Part shown: positions 27,198 to 35,906 of the stretch, piece after piece
How positions within the stretch are numbered: position 1 is the first letter of the stretch
Layout of the letters: each line of letters starts with the position of its first letter
Assembly (NCBI RefSeq): GCF_013378055.1
Contig: NZ_CP051130.1
Location: 2,172,001-2,236,000, forward strand
DNA: 64,000 nt
DNA from: Parasphingopyxis sp. CP4
GTDB lineage: Bacteria; Pseudomonadota; Alphaproteobacteria; Sphingomonadales; Sphingomonadaceae
Reading direction: 5' to 3'
The notes under the pieces: model-generated
What the model saw: the letters and a program-made list of their open reading frames with translations, nothing else
What the model was told of the DNA's origin: nothing
The model's database searches: none
Translations under genes and position numbers: made by a program

Positions 27198-28469
27198 TTA
27201 GAGATCCCGGGCGAGGCGCAATCCGGCATATTGCCAGCGCATATGGGGATAGAAGAAGTTGCGATATGTGGCGCGTCCATGGCCGCGCGGTGTGGCGCAG
27301 CTCGCACCCTTCAGCACATACTGCCCGACCATGAATTTGCCATTATATTCGCCGACCGCGCCCTCGGCGGCGCGAAATCCGGGATGCGGTTGATAGGCGC
27401 TGCCGGTCCATTCCCAGACATCACCGAACATCTGGCGGAGGCCCGTGCCGCTGGGCACTGGCTGGGTACGAACATCGCCGGCCTGGTCGAGCTGATTGCC
27501 AGCGCTCGAATCAAGCGACGCAGCCGCCACTTCCCATTCGGACTCGGTCGGCAAGCGAAAGCCGGTCCAGCGCGCAAAGGCATCGGCTTCATAGTAGCTG
27601 ACATGGCAAACCGGGGCTGCGAGATCGATCGGCCGCGCACCGGCAAGACCAAAGCGATACCATTGGCCGTCATCGCGCTTGCGCCAATATTCGGGCGCGA
27701 CAATGGCTTCTTCCTGCACCCAGCGCCAACCATCGGAGAGCCACTGGCTAGGGTCCGCATATCCACCATCCTCGATGAACGCGATCCATTCGGCATTGGT
27801 GACCAGGCGATCCGCCAAGGCATGGCCATTGAGATAGACGCTGTGGCGCGGTCCTTCGCAATCAAAGGCAAATCCGGTCCCGTCCCAACCAATCTCGGCC
27901 TTGCCGTGATGACCTTCGATCCATTGCAGTTCGCCAGGTATCTCGGGATTGCCGAGCGGCGTTGCAGAAAACATCGCCGGTTCGATCGGATTTTGTGCAA
28001 ATAGATGCTGGATATCCATGAGCAGCAATTCCTGATGCTGCTGCTCATGGTGCAGGCCAAGCTCCACCAGCGCTTCCACCTCGGCGCCCAGGTCCGGCAA
28101 GGCAGCAGTCAGTGCCTCATCGACATGCGCGCGATAGGTGCGGATCTCATCCAGGCTGGGCCGGGTCAGCATGCCACGTCTGGCACGAACATGCCGCTCG
28201 CCCTCCGCTTCATAATAGCTGTTGAACAGGAACGGCCATTTACTGTCGAAAAGGGCATAGCCCGTCACATGATCGCGCAGGATGAAGGTTTCGAAAAACC
28301 AGGTTGTATGGGCGAGATGCCATTTCGCCGGCGACGCATCGTCCATCGACTGGACACTGGCATCGGCGTCGGAGAGCGGCGCGGCCATCGCTTCGGTCAG
28401 CGCGCGGACATCGGCAAAGCGCTGGCCAAGGCTGGAGGCAGCAAGGGAGGAAGGAGCGCGCGTCGCCAT
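27198..28469 (-). CDS. egtB: Hercynine oxygenase (sulfoxide synthase) EgtB
   Basis: Non-heme iron enzyme that joins hercynine to a thiol (gamma-glutamylcysteine or cysteine) with oxygen. The 423-residue protein has an N-terminal DinB-like domain with iron ligands His51 (KWHLAHTTWF) and His141/His145 in HHEQQHQE, and a C-terminal formylglycine-generating-enzyme-like domain with GDVWEWTGS and RPTESEWEVAA-type segment. There is no C-terminal methyltransferase, so it is EgtB and not OvoA. Start at ATG 28469 with AAGGG seven bases upstream. egtA, egtC and egtE are not present here, so the later steps must be encoded elsewhere or the cysteine-using route is followed. Confidence 0.95.
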   Translation of the reverse strand: MATRAPSSLAASSLGQRFADVRALTEAMAAPLSDADASVQSMDDASPAKWHLAHTTWFFETFILRDHVTGYALFDSKWPFLFNSYYEAEGERHVRARRGMLTRPSLDEIRTYRAHVDEALTAALPDLGAEVEALVELGLHHEQQHQELLLMDIQHLFAQNPIEPAMFSATPLGNPEIPGELQWIEGHHGKAEIGWDGTGFAFDCEGPRHSVYLNGHALADRLVTNAEWIAFIEDGGYADPSQWLSDGWRWVQEEAIVAPEYWRKRDDGQWYRFGLAGARPIDLAAPVCHVSYYEADAFARWTGFRLPTESEWEVAAASLDSSAGNQLDQAGDVRTQPVPSGTGLRQMFGDVWEWTGSAYQPHPGFRAAEGAVGEYNGKFMVGQYVLKGASCATPRGHGRATYRNFFYPHMRWQYAGLRLARDL

Positions 28470-28672
28470 GATCAATCCCTTTTCATCCCTGTTCGCGCGG
28501 CAACCGTCAACTGACACGCTCCCGCAATTCTCGCGCCTGAACGCTTTCTGATACCCGTTGGCCTTACGCCGAAACCGTTTTCGTTTCTTGGCCGAAAATT
28601 TGCACCTTAGTGGCGATAATATGCGCTAATCTGTAGAACATAACACGAACATTGTGTGCAGGAAAGGTGGCC

Positions 28673-29242
28673 TCAGCGCGTAGCGCCCGGTTTCCACAAT
28701 ATTTCGCCGCTTTCATTCGCATTAATCGCCCGCGCCATTACGAACAAATGATCCGAGAGGCGATTGATATAGGCCAGGGCCTGCGGATTGAGGCCGGTAT
28801 CCGCAGCCGCCGCAACCGCCATCCGCTCCGCCCGACGTACAATTGCGCGTGCCAGCATAACCGCGGCGGCTGCCGGCGCGCCACCCGGGAGGATGAAGCT
28901 GGTCAGCGGTTCGAGCTGCGCATTCATCTCGTCAATTTCGTCTTCAAGGCGCGCGACCTGATCCGCTGTCACCCGCAACGCCATCTCCGAGGGCTCAAAA
29001 TCATCGCCGGGCGTCGCCAGATCTGCGCCGAGATCGAACAGCTCGTTCTGGATCCGCGCGAGCATGCCCTGCCACGGCTCCGCGACCGTGGCGGCCAGCG
29101 CGACGCCGATTGCGCTATTGGCTTCGTCGACATCGCCAATTGCCGCCATTCGGGCATCGGCTTTGGAGACGCGCGATCCATCGACCAGCCCGGTTTCCCC
29201 AGCATCGCCGGTCCGCGTGTAAATCTTGGTAAGCTTGACCAT
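28673..29242 (-). CDS. Cob(I)alamin adenosyltransferase, PduO type
   Basis: Adds the adenosyl group of ATP to cob(I)alamin to give coenzyme B12. The 189-residue protein has the N-terminal ATP loop YTRTGDAGETGLVDG, GDVDEANSAIG, the helix ARAIVRRAERM carrying conserved Arg/Glu, and LNPQALAYINRLSDHLFVMAR, all PduO-family signatures. It suggests use of adenosylcobalamin (for example by methylmalonyl-CoA mutase), not necessarily synthesis. It precedes nothing obvious downstream: 203 bases of gene-free sequence, in which I see no convincing terminator, separate it from egtB on the same strand. Upstream, 45 bases away, is a HIG1-like gene. Confidence 0.95.
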   Translation of the reverse strand: MVKLTKIYTRTGDAGETGLVDGSRVSKADARMAAIGDVDEANSAIGVALAATVAEPWQGMLARIQNELFDLGADLATPGDDFEPSEMALRVTADQVARLEDEIDEMNAQLEPLTSFILPGGAPAAAAVMLARAIVRRAERMAVAAAADTGLNPQALAYINRLSDHLFVMARAINANESGEILWKPGATR

Positions 29243-29287
29243 CGGGGTTAGTCCTCCACGATGTGAGGCAAAGCCTGTTCGCCGCTA

Positions 29288-29509
29288 CTAACGCGACAGC
29301 AACAGCAGGAGGACGACGATCAGCACGGCCGCGGCCTGCATCACGATCCGACCCTGCATCGCCTTATTCTGCTTGAGGCCCGACTGGTTCGGGCCATCGC
29401 CCATCAGATCCGCTTCGGTCGTACGCAAAAAAGCGACGATGCCGCGAATGAGGAAAAAGACCGTCGCGATCATTGCCGCGACCAGAAGAATGGTGAGGAA
29501 TATCTGCAT
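29288..29509 (-). CDS. Small HIG1-like twin-helix membrane protein
   Basis: 73 residues with two membrane helices (FLTILLVAAMIATVFFLIRGI and MQAAAVLIVVLLLLLS) joined by a polar loop containing NQSGLKQNKAMQGRIVMQ. The loop and the second helix follow the hypoxia-induced HIG_1_N pattern, a family associated with respiratory complexes in mitochondria and alphaproteobacteria. The call rests on topology and loop pattern only. In this lineage such a gene often sits beside the PduO adenosyltransferase as far as I recall; here it is 45 bases upstream of it on the same strand, so co-transcription is likely. Confidence 0.75.
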   Translation of the reverse strand: MQIFLTILLVAAMIATVFFLIRGIVAFLRTTEADLMGDGPNQSGLKQNKAMQGRIVMQAAAVLIVVLLLLLSR

Positions 29510-29575
29510 GCGCGTAATGTAGGCCCGCAGCCGCGCAATACTAGCCTGAACTTTGGAACGGGGTAAGCGAGAGGG

Positions 29576-30463
29576 TCAGTCGCTCGGCTCAAACCCGCTG
29601 ATATCGGGGGGATCAGACCGTAGTGCAGCGCAGATCGCCGAAGCGCTCACACCGGCATTGCGCAGCGCGGCCAGCGATCGGGCATTGTCGCGCTTGGCGA
29701 GGCGCTTGCCAGCACCATCGGTAATCAACCGATGGTGATGATAACGCGGCACCGGGAGATCGAGCAGCTGTTGTAACAACCGGTGGACATGAGTTGCGGC
29801 GAACAGATCCATGCCGCGCACCACATCGGTGATGCCCTGCGCCGCATCGTCGACCACCACGGCGAGATGATAGGAGGTCGGGACGTCCTTGCGCGCCAGC
29901 ACGACATCGCCGTGAATTTCCGGCGTCGCCACTTGCTCGCCCTCACCAGCATCGCGCCAGTGCGGCTCTCCCGCCACCGATACCGCTTTGGCCATATCGA
30001 TCCGCCAGGCATGGGGCTCTGACACCAATCGCTCTTCTCGCTCAGCATCCGACAAGGCCCGGCACGTTCCCGGATAGAGCGGCCCATCCGGCCCTTGTGG
30101 TGCGCTGGCACTGGCCGCGATCTCGGCGGCGATCTCCTTGCGCGTACAGAAACAGGGATAAACAAGGCCCCGCGCCTTGAGCGTTTCAAGCGCATCTCGA
30201 TAGGCATCGAACCGATCGGACTGGCGCATCGGCTCAGCCGCCCATTCTATCCCGAGCCAGTGCAGATCCTTCTCGATCGCATCATAAAATTCCGCGCGCA
30301 CCCGGCCGGTATCGATATCCTCGAAACGCAACAGGAAACGGCCGTCGGTCGCGCAAGCCAGATCATGAGCACGCAGCGCCGAATAGCCATGGCCAAGATG
30401 CAGCAAGCCGGTCGGACTTGGGGCAAACCGCGTGATCATTGAGCGGGCCGGTTCATCAGTCAT
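29576..30463 (-). CDS. gluQ: Glutamyl-Q tRNA(Asp) synthetase
   Basis: Truncated glutamyl-tRNA synthetase paralogue that attaches glutamate to queuosine in tRNA(Asp). At about 295 residues it has only the catalytic core: the HIGH-like SPTGLLHLGHG, the zinc site with CFC (residues near 100) and GTC further on, and the KMSKS-like KRLAKRD near the C-terminus; the anticodon-binding domain is missing, as in GluQ. Two ATGs (30469 and 30463) are possible; the second has AGGA eight bases upstream and is preferred. Divergent from the HNH nuclease gene across 188 bases. Confidence 0.94.
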   Translation of the reverse strand: MTDEPARSMITRFAPSPTGLLHLGHGYSALRAHDLACATDGRFLLRFEDIDTGRVRAEFYDAIEKDLHWLGIEWAAEPMRQSDRFDAYRDALETLKARGLVYPCFCTRKEIAAEIAASASAPQGPDGPLYPGTCRALSDAEREERLVSEPHAWRIDMAKAVSVAGEPHWRDAGEGEQVATPEIHGDVVLARKDVPTSYHLAVVVDDAAQGITDVVRGMDLFAATHVHRLLQQLLDLPVPRYHHHRLITDGAGKRLAKRDNARSLAALRNAGVSASAICAALRSDPPDISGFEPSD

Positions 30464-30507
30464 CCGCATATTCCTGAAGTCGCTACTTGACCGCGAGTCG
30501 CGTCTGG

Positions 30508-30578
30508 TGTTGTCATCATCCCGTCACGGTAATCTGTCTAAAGCCGTGACAACAGATGGAAGAACCGGTTGGCCGGTT
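30508..30578 (+). promoter_or_regulatory. Structured leader upstream of the HNH gene: overlapping inverted repeats and a hairpin
   Basis: Three elements are visible in the 188-base gap. TGTTGTCA (30508-30515) is perfectly complementary to TGACAACA (30547-30554); GTCACGG (30523-30529) is complementary to CCGTGAC (30544-30550), so both left arms compete for the same right arm. A six-pair hairpin AACCGG-ttgg-CCGGTT follows (30563-30578), trailed by a T-rich stretch. This could be an operator, an attenuator or chance; the repeats are seen, the role is inference. Confidence 0.4.
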
Positions 30579-30651
30579 TCTTTCGTCCTGGGTGTGACAG
30601 GTCGAAAGGCGCTGGTTTTGCGGGTTCGCAAAGCTGGAGACGTGTCGGCCC

Positions 30652-31218
30652 ATGTATCACCCTGATCTCATCCGCCATCCGGATAGCTGCCCGGCGCTCG
30701 TGCTGAACGCGGATTACACACCGCTATCCTATTATCCGTTGAGCCTTTGGCCCTGGCAAACGGCGATCAAGGCCATGTTCCTCGATCGCGTCAATATCGT
30801 CGAAAATTACGAACGCGAAGTGCATAGCGCCTCGCTGACGATGAAGATTCCGAGCGTGATCGCGCTCAAACAATATGTCCGGCCCAGCGAATATCCGGCA
30901 TTCACGCGGTTCAACCTGTTCCTGCGAGATCATTTCACCTGCCAATATTGCGGGCGGCCAGAAGATCTGACGTTCGATCATGTCGTGCCGCGCCGACTGG
31001 GCGGCAAAACCACTTGGCAAAATGTCGCCACGGCCTGTGCGCCCTGCAATCTCAAAAAGGGCGGACGGACGCCGAAACAGGCCAATATGCGCCTCACGGT
31101 ACCGCCACACCGGCCAACGACCTGGCAATTACAGCAGCATGGCAAGCAATTTCCGCCCAATTATCTCCATGATAGCTGGCGCGACTGGCTCTATTGGGAT
31201 GTCGAACTGGAAGAATAA
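30652..31218 (+). CDS. HNH endonuclease family protein
   Basis: 188-residue protein with an HNH nuclease core in its second half: zinc ligands CQYC (near residue 99) and CAPC (near 130) bracket the catalytic DHVVPRRLGG, with His in the beta-beta-alpha-metal fold. The N-terminal region (ALVLNADYTPLSYYPLSLWPWQTAIKAMF-type) is characteristic of a widespread conserved HNH group found in cyanobacteria and alphaproteobacteria, not a restriction enzyme. Its role is unknown; DNA repair has been suggested. No methyltransferase or toxin partner is nearby. The leader is structured and the ribosome binding site (GGAG 12 bases upstream) is distant. Confidence 0.88.
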   Translation: MYHPDLIRHPDSCPALVLNADYTPLSYYPLSLWPWQTAIKAMFLDRVNIVENYEREVHSASLTMKIPSVIALKQYVRPSEYPAFTRFNLFLRDHFTCQYCGRPEDLTFDHVVPRRLGGKTTWQNVATACAPCNLKKGGRTPKQANMRLTVPPHRPTTWQLQQHGKQFPPNYLHDSWRDWLYWDVELEE

Positions 31219-31233
31219 GCTGACAAGAACAGC

Positions 31234-32019
31234 CTAGTTGACCGGCGTTACCGTCACAAAAACTGAAAGCCCAGGTGCGGGATCTTCCGGCACGGCGTTC
31301 GCCGGTATCCGCTGTGCATCCGCGCGGCCGCGATTGGCGATCGCCTGTGGCACACCCGGGCCTAAGTAAAGCTGATCAGCACGACCCAGAAGCAAAGTTT
31401 CGCCGATTGTCAGATCATGCGGATCGGCGGAGCGCAGCTGGACGACCTCCAATTGGTCATGGCCCTGATGGCTGCTCGTTTCATCGCCATCGATCCAGCC
31501 GTCGACATCCTGCGGCGCATGGGGCGCAAGCGGATCGAGTGCCGCGCCATCATCGAGCGCCGCATCGATTGCACGGCGTCGGTCCGCGGCATCCGGCCAT
31601 TTCGCCTTAATATCGGGTCGCTTGTCGCGCAGCCGCCGGGCGATCGCGCCAAGCCGGGCCGGGAGCAATTGCTCCAATCGTTGGCGTAGGGCCTTGGCCA
31701 TCCCTGCCGAAGCGCCTCCGGTGCCGATGGCGACAAGCACAGGATCGCGATCAACAATTGCAGGCAAGGTGAAATCACATAGCTTCGGCCGGTCAACGGC
31801 GTTCACGAGAATACGCCGCTCTTTCAAGCGTGCCACGGCGGCTTCGGCTTCGGCATCATCTTCGATGGCGACAACCGCGATTGCCGCATAGTCGGCCTCG
31901 CCAACAATGTCCGCGCCAGCGCGTTCCAAGATTAGCCGTTTCGCATCTGCCGCCTCACCCTCACCGAGCAATATTACCGGGCGATTCAGGAGGCGCAGGA
32001 AGATCGGGAGACTCTGCAT
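31234..32019 (-). CDS. Siroheme synthase N-terminal-type protein (precorrin-2 dehydrogenase/ferrochelatase)
   Basis: Converts precorrin-2 to sirohydrochlorin and then siroheme, the cofactor of sulfite and nitrite reductases. The 261-residue protein begins with LPIFLRLLNRPVILLGEGEAADAKRLILERAGA, the NAD-binding motif of CysG-B/Met8p with a Ser/Gly-poor loop, followed by LVNAVDRPKLCDFTLPAIVDRDPVLVAIGTGGASAGMAKALRQRLE-type family sequence. The uroporphyrinogen methyltransferase half of CysG is absent, and the last 90 residues diverge. No sulfite or nitrite reductase is in the window. It faces the HNH gene tail to tail with a 15-base gap. Confidence 0.85.
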   Translation of the reverse strand: MQSLPIFLRLLNRPVILLGEGEAADAKRLILERAGADIVGEADYAAIAVVAIEDDAEAEAAVARLKERRILVNAVDRPKLCDFTLPAIVDRDPVLVAIGTGGASAGMAKALRQRLEQLLPARLGAIARRLRDKRPDIKAKWPDAADRRRAIDAALDDGAALDPLAPHAPQDVDGWIDGDETSSHQGHDQLEVVQLRSADPHDLTIGETLLLGRADQLYLGPGVPQAIANRGRADAQRIPANAVPEDPAPGLSVFVTVTPVN

Positions 32020-32100
32020 GAGACGCTATATAGCAGGTCCGGCGAGAGGGTCGAAGGCCTTTGTCGTGCCTCGGAAAGCTGCGATTAACGATGCCTGTCG

Positions 32101-32958
32101 CTAGAGCGTTGCGACAAAGGCGCGCACATCATCCGCGATATCATCATGATCAAGCGCCAGGGCGATATTGGCATTGATGAATCCCGACTTGCTGCCGCAA
32201 TCGAACCGGCGACCGCCAAAGCGATACGCGTGGAAAGGCTGATCGCCGATCATCTGCGCCATGGCGTCCGTTAGCTGGATTTCATTGCCGGCTCCGCGTT
32301 CCTGATCTTCCAGCACGCGCATCACTTCGGGTTGCAAGATATAGCGACCGGGAATCATCAGATTGGACGGTGCGGAACCCTGGGCAGGCTTTTCAACGAG
32401 CCCCTTGACCTCAACCAACGGCCCATTCTCTTCGCCCGGGTCAACAATCCCGTAATTATGCGTCTGATCGGCCGGGACTTCATAGCCGCAAACGATATTG
32501 CCTTCGGTTTGATGATAGGCGTCGACCATCTGCTTCATGCAGCCCGGCTCGCCGATCATCAGCTCGTCCGCGAGAAAAATCGCGAACGGCTCGTCGCCAA
32601 CAATATGCCGCGCGCACCAGACCGCATGGCCGAGCCCAATCGGTTCTTGCTGGCGAACATAAGCTACGTCGCCCGGCCGAAAGCGCGTGCCGGCGATTGC
32701 ATCATTGGCCTTACCGCGATCAGCCATGGTGGTCTCGAGCTCATAGGCGATATCGAAATGATCCTCGATTGCCGACTTCCCCCGGCCTGTAACAAAGATC
32801 ATCTCTTCAATCCCGGCCTCGCGCGCTTCTTCGACCGCATATTGAATGAGTGGCTTGTCGACGACCGGGAGCATTTCCTTTGGAATCGCCTTGGTCGCGG
32901 GGAGAAAGCGCGTGCCAAGTCCACCGACCGGGAAAACGGCTTTGCGAATGGGTTTCAT
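32101..32958 (-). CDS. galU: UTP-glucose-1-phosphate uridylyltransferase
   Basis: Makes UDP-glucose for exopolysaccharide, lipid glycosylation and galactose metabolism. The 285-residue GT-A nucleotidyltransferase has FPVGGLGTRFLPATKAIPKEMLPVVDKP (residues about 9-36), IFVTGRGKSAIEDHFD, the UTP/glucose contacts QEPIGLGHAVWCA, FAIFLADE, and VEKPAQGSAPSNLMIPGRYIL. The UDP-glucose could feed the GT2 enzyme at 16343. The next gene upstream on the strand is lysA, with a 20-base gap, so it may be the last gene of the argH-lptM-lysA-galU run. Confidence 0.97.
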   Translation of the reverse strand: MKPIRKAVFPVGGLGTRFLPATKAIPKEMLPVVDKPLIQYAVEEAREAGIEEMIFVTGRGKSAIEDHFDIAYELETTMADRGKANDAIAGTRFRPGDVAYVRQQEPIGLGHAVWCARHIVGDEPFAIFLADELMIGEPGCMKQMVDAYHQTEGNIVCGYEVPADQTHNYGIVDPGEENGPLVEVKGLVEKPAQGSAPSNLMIPGRYILQPEVMRVLEDQERGAGNEIQLTDAMAQMIGDQPFHAYRFGGRRFDCGSKSGFINANIALALDHDDIADDVRAFVATL

Positions 32959-32978
32959 CGGACGATTTCCTTATTCTC

Positions 32979-34241
32979 TCAGTCGTTCAAGAAGTTGGGC
33001 ACATGCTCGGCAGCGATCAGCGCATCGGGCAAGACCCGCTCCGCGACAATGGCGTACTGATCGCCATCGACCATTACCTCGGGCACCAATGCGCGGCTAT
33101 TATAGGTGCTCGCCATGGTCGCGCCATAGGCGCCAGCGGTTCTGAATATCGCAAGATCATCGGCTTTCACCGCATCGATATCGCGGCCCATTGCGAAGGT
33201 ATCACCGCTCTCGCACACCGGGCCGGCTATATTGGCGAGCATACGCTCCCCGATAGGCTCAACCGCTTCGAAATCATGCCAGGCATCATACATTGCGGGG
33301 CGCGCAAGATCGTTCATTGCGGCGTCGACAATCACATAGGGGCGGACGACACCGGGCTTCACCCAGATCACCCGGGTCAGCAAGACGCCCGCATTGCCGA
33401 CAATCACGCGGCCGGGCTCAAACATCAATGTGACGTCCCAATCCTTGGTCACGCGGGCGACCATCTCGCCATAAATGGCCGGCGATGGCGGAACCTTGTC
33501 CCGCTCATAGGGCACGCCGAGCCCGCCGCCGAGATCGACACGCTCGATCTGATGGCCCGCAGCGCGAAGCTGCATGACAAGGCCACCGACCTTGGCAAAA
33601 GCCTGTTCGATTGGCTCGAGATCGAAGATCTGGCTGCCGATGTGAAGCGCCAGCCCGCGCATCGCGAGCCCGTCCAATGCGGCAAGCCGCGTATAGATTT
33701 CCGGTGCCTCATCGATCGGCACGCCGAACTTGTTTTCCTTCAGGCCGGTCGAGATCTTCGCATGGGTACCGGCATCGACATCGGGGTTGATGCGCAACAC
33801 GGCAGTGGCGGTTTTGCCCATAGCGCGCGCAAATTCGGCAATCGCCACGCCTTCTTCTTCCAGCTCGATATTGAACTGACCGATCCCGGCATCAAGCGCT
33901 TCGCGCAGTTCGTCGCGGGTCTTGCCGACGCCGGAAAAAACGATATCGGCTGGCGCCATGCCCGACGCGAGCGCGCGCTTCATCTCTCCAACTGAGACGA
34001 TATCGGCACCGAAACCTTCGCGTGACAAGACGCGCAGTACGGCAAGGTTCGGATTGGCCTTGATCGCAAAGGCGATATGGACGCGTGGTAAGGCGGACAG
34101 CGCATCACGGAACACCCTTGCATGGCGTTCAAGCGTGGCGCGCGAATAGACATAGACCGGCGTACCCACTTCCTCGGCGATCCGGGTCAGCGGCACATCT
34201 TCGGCATGCATGACGCCGTCGCGAAGGGAAAAATGGTCCAT
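32979..34241 (-). CDS. lysA: Diaminopimelate decarboxylase
   Basis: PLP enzyme for the last step of lysine synthesis. The 420-residue fold type III decarboxylase has the PLP lysine in HIAFAIKANPNLAVLR (near residue 60), HIGSQIFDLEP, GGGLGVPY for phosphate binding, EPGRVIVGNAG and the C-terminal CESGDTFAMGRD and YGATMASTYNSR motifs. The preceding gene on the strand ends three bases upstream, placing lysA third in argH-lptM-lysA, a gene order common in proteobacteria. dapD, another lysine-pathway gene, is 2.3 kb away. Confidence 0.97.
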   Translation of the reverse strand: MDHFSLRDGVMHAEDVPLTRIAEEVGTPVYVYSRATLERHARVFRDALSALPRVHIAFAIKANPNLAVLRVLSREGFGADIVSVGEMKRALASGMAPADIVFSGVGKTRDELREALDAGIGQFNIELEEEGVAIAEFARAMGKTATAVLRINPDVDAGTHAKISTGLKENKFGVPIDEAPEIYTRLAALDGLAMRGLALHIGSQIFDLEPIEQAFAKVGGLVMQLRAAGHQIERVDLGGGLGVPYERDKVPPSPAIYGEMVARVTKDWDVTLMFEPGRVIVGNAGVLLTRVIWVKPGVVRPYVIVDAAMNDLARPAMYDAWHDFEAVEPIGERMLANIAGPVCESGDTFAMGRDIDAVKADDLAIFRTAGAYGATMASTYNSRALVPEVMVDGDQYAIVAERVLPDALIAAEHVPNFLND

Positions 34242-34244
34242 GGA

Positions 34245-34487
34245 TCAACCGGGCGGCGGCAGGTCGAAGGGATCGTCTTCGCGCTCTTCGGAACGGCGCA
34301 AAAGTTCATCGACACGCTCGGGCCGCTGCTGGGTCGAGGGCTCGAGCAAATCATCGGTCGTCGGCTCGGTTTGCGCCATGGCGGGCGCAACTGGCATCCC
34401 CTCACCCTGGGCCGGCTGGAGCGGTTCGCGTCCACCACAAGCGGTGAGGATCAATGCGCTGGTCAGGACTATTGCTGTGCGGATCAT
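34245..34487 (-). CDS. LptM-like small lipoprotein
   Basis: 80-residue lipoprotein with signal sequence and lipobox LTAC (Cys17), followed by GGREPLQP and an acidic/proline-rich tail with PFDLPPPG at the end. This is the LptM (YifL-type) pattern: a tiny lipoprotein with a short conserved Gly-rich start and disordered tail, known in Escherichia coli to assist oxidative maturation of the LptD-LptE translocon. Position between argH (ATGA overlap, 34484-34487) and lysA (three-base gap) is the usual place for it. The sequence itself is too short for certainty. Confidence 0.75.
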   Translation of the reverse strand: MIRTAIVLTSALILTACGGREPLQPAQGEGMPVAPAMAQTEPTTDDLLEPSTQQRPERVDELLRRSEEREDDPFDLPPPG

Positions 34488-35872
34488 TCTCCTTGCTCCA
34501 ACGCTTGCTTCGCCGCGGCAATCCGTGCGCGCACCTGATCGGGTGCGGTTCCGCCATGCGACGAGCGGCTGGCGACGGATGCATCCACGCTCAGCACATC
34601 GAACACGCTTTCGCCAATCCGATCATCAATCGCCTGGAGATCAGCAAGCGACAGGTCATCAAGCTTTGCCCCGCGATCATCGGCGAGCTTCACCGCGCTG
34701 CCGACGATATGATGCGCTTCGCGAAATGGCACATTGGCTTCGCGGACCAGCCAATCGGCAAGGTCGGTGGCTGTGGCATGGCCGGATTCAGCAAGCGCCC
34801 GCATGCGCTCCGGCACGAACGTGGTCGTCTCGACCATTCCGGTCATCGCGGCAAGTGAGAGCGCGAGCAGGTCATGCGCTTCAAACACAGGCGGCTTATC
34901 GTCCTGTGTATCCTTGGCATAGGCGAGCGGCAGGCCCTTCATCGTCATCACCAGCGCCGTCATTGAACCGGCAATCCGGCCGGAATGTCCGCGCACCAGT
35001 TCGGCTGCGTCAGGATTACGCTTTTGCGGCATGATCGACGAGCCGGTCGAATAAGCATCCGGCAGCGTGATGAAACCAAAGGGCTGGCTCGCCCAGATCA
35101 CAAATTCTTCCGCAAGCCGCGAGAGATGCAGCGCGCATTGCGTTGCGGCCATCAGATAATCGAGGGCGAAGTCACGATCCGAAACCGCATCGAGCGAATT
35201 GTCCGTTGGCCGATCAAAGCCGAGTGCCGACGCTGTCGCTTCGCGATCCAGATCAAATCCGGTGCCTGCGAGAGCCGCACTGCCCAATGGCGATTCATTG
35301 AGCCGCGCGCGGGCATCGACAAAGCGGCTGCGATCGCGCCGGGCCATCTCATAATAGGCCATGAGATGGTGGCCGAGCGTCACCGGCTGAGCCGATTGGA
35401 GATGGGTGAAACCCGGCATCAACGTATCGGCATGCTCTTCTGCGCGCGCGACAAGGGCGGATTGGAAGGCAGCCAGCCCGGCATCCATGGCGTCGATTGC
35501 ATCGCGGACCCAGAGCCGGAAATCGGTCGCCACCTGGTCATTGCGAGAGCGGGCGGTATGCAAGCGCCCGGCGACCGGGCCGATCAGCTGGGTAAGCCGA
35601 TTTTCGACATGCATGTGAATATCTTCAAGATCGAGATCTTCGGGTACGCCATCGGCCTCATATTCTGCGGCAATCGCCTGAAGCCCCTCATCAATTGCCT
35701 GCACATCGGCGGTATCAATGATCTTTTGCGCACCGAGCATGGCGACATGCGCGCGGCTTGCGGCGATGTCCTGGCGCCAGAGTCGCTTGTCGAACGGGAT
35801 AGAGGCATTTATCTCGCGCATGACGGACGCCGGGCCTTCGGCGAAGCGCCCGCCCCACATCTGATTGGCCAC
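34484..35872 (-). CDS. argH: Argininosuccinate lyase
   Basis: Splits argininosuccinate into arginine and fumarate. About 462 residues, with the N-terminal [37 protein letters not shown] and the signature [12 protein letters not shown], all at family spacing. The start is unclear: the ATG at 35860 (MWGGRF) has no ribosome binding site, and two in-frame GTGs lie upstream (35872 and 35887) within a 15-base tandem repeat. Family members usually carry a few residues before WGGRF, so I chose 35872. First gene of argH-lptM-lysA. Confidence 0.95.
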   Translation of the reverse strand: MANQMWGGRFAEGPASVMREINASIPFDKRLWRQDIAASRAHVAMLGAQKIIDTADVQAIDEGLQAIAAEYEADGVPEDLDLEDIHMHVENRLTQLIGPVAGRLHTARSRNDQVATDFRLWVRDAIDAMDAGLAAFQSALVARAEEHADTLMPGFTHLQSAQPVTLGHHLMAYYEMARRDRSRFVDARARLNESPLGSAALAGTGFDLDREATASALGFDRPTDNSLDAVSDRDFALDYLMAATQCALHLSRLAEEFVIWASQPFGFITLPDAYSTGSSIMPQKRNPDAAELVRGHSGRIAGSMTALVMTMKGLPLAYAKDTQDDKPPVFEAHDLLALSLAAMTGMVETTTFVPERMRALAESGHATATDLADWLVREANVPFREAHHIVGSAVKLADDRGAKLDDLSLADLQAIDDRIGESVFDVLSVDASVASRSSHGGTAPDQVRARIAAAKQALEQGE

Positions 35873-35888
35873 TATCTGACTGGCCACT
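35859..35888. repeat. 15-bp tandem duplication at the argH start
   Basis: ATCTGATTGGCCACT (35859-35873) is followed directly by ATCTGACTGGCCACT (35874-35888), a single mismatch. The unit is a multiple of three, so read on the minus strand it duplicates an in-frame GTG and five codons in front of argH, leaving two candidate GTG start codons. A third degenerate copy may follow. It also sits in the 34-base gap before the tlpA-like gene. Confidence 0.8.
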
Positions 35889-35906
35889 AAATGACTGGAA
35901 TGACCT

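Noticed and set aside
26231-28469. Ovothiol (OvoA) gene
   Set aside because: OvoA is a single protein with EgtB- and methyltransferase-like parts; here they are separate genes and match EgtB and EgtD.
28470-28672. Promoter or RNA element upstream of egtB
   Set aside because: TTGACG with a 17-base spacer leads to GATGAA, a poor -10; no clear hairpin-T-run for the upstream cobalamin gene. Nothing firm to report in this 203-base gap.
29243-29287. Short ORFs in gaps between genes
   Set aside because: Intergenic gaps are too short or lack ribosome binding sites and coding character for additional genes.
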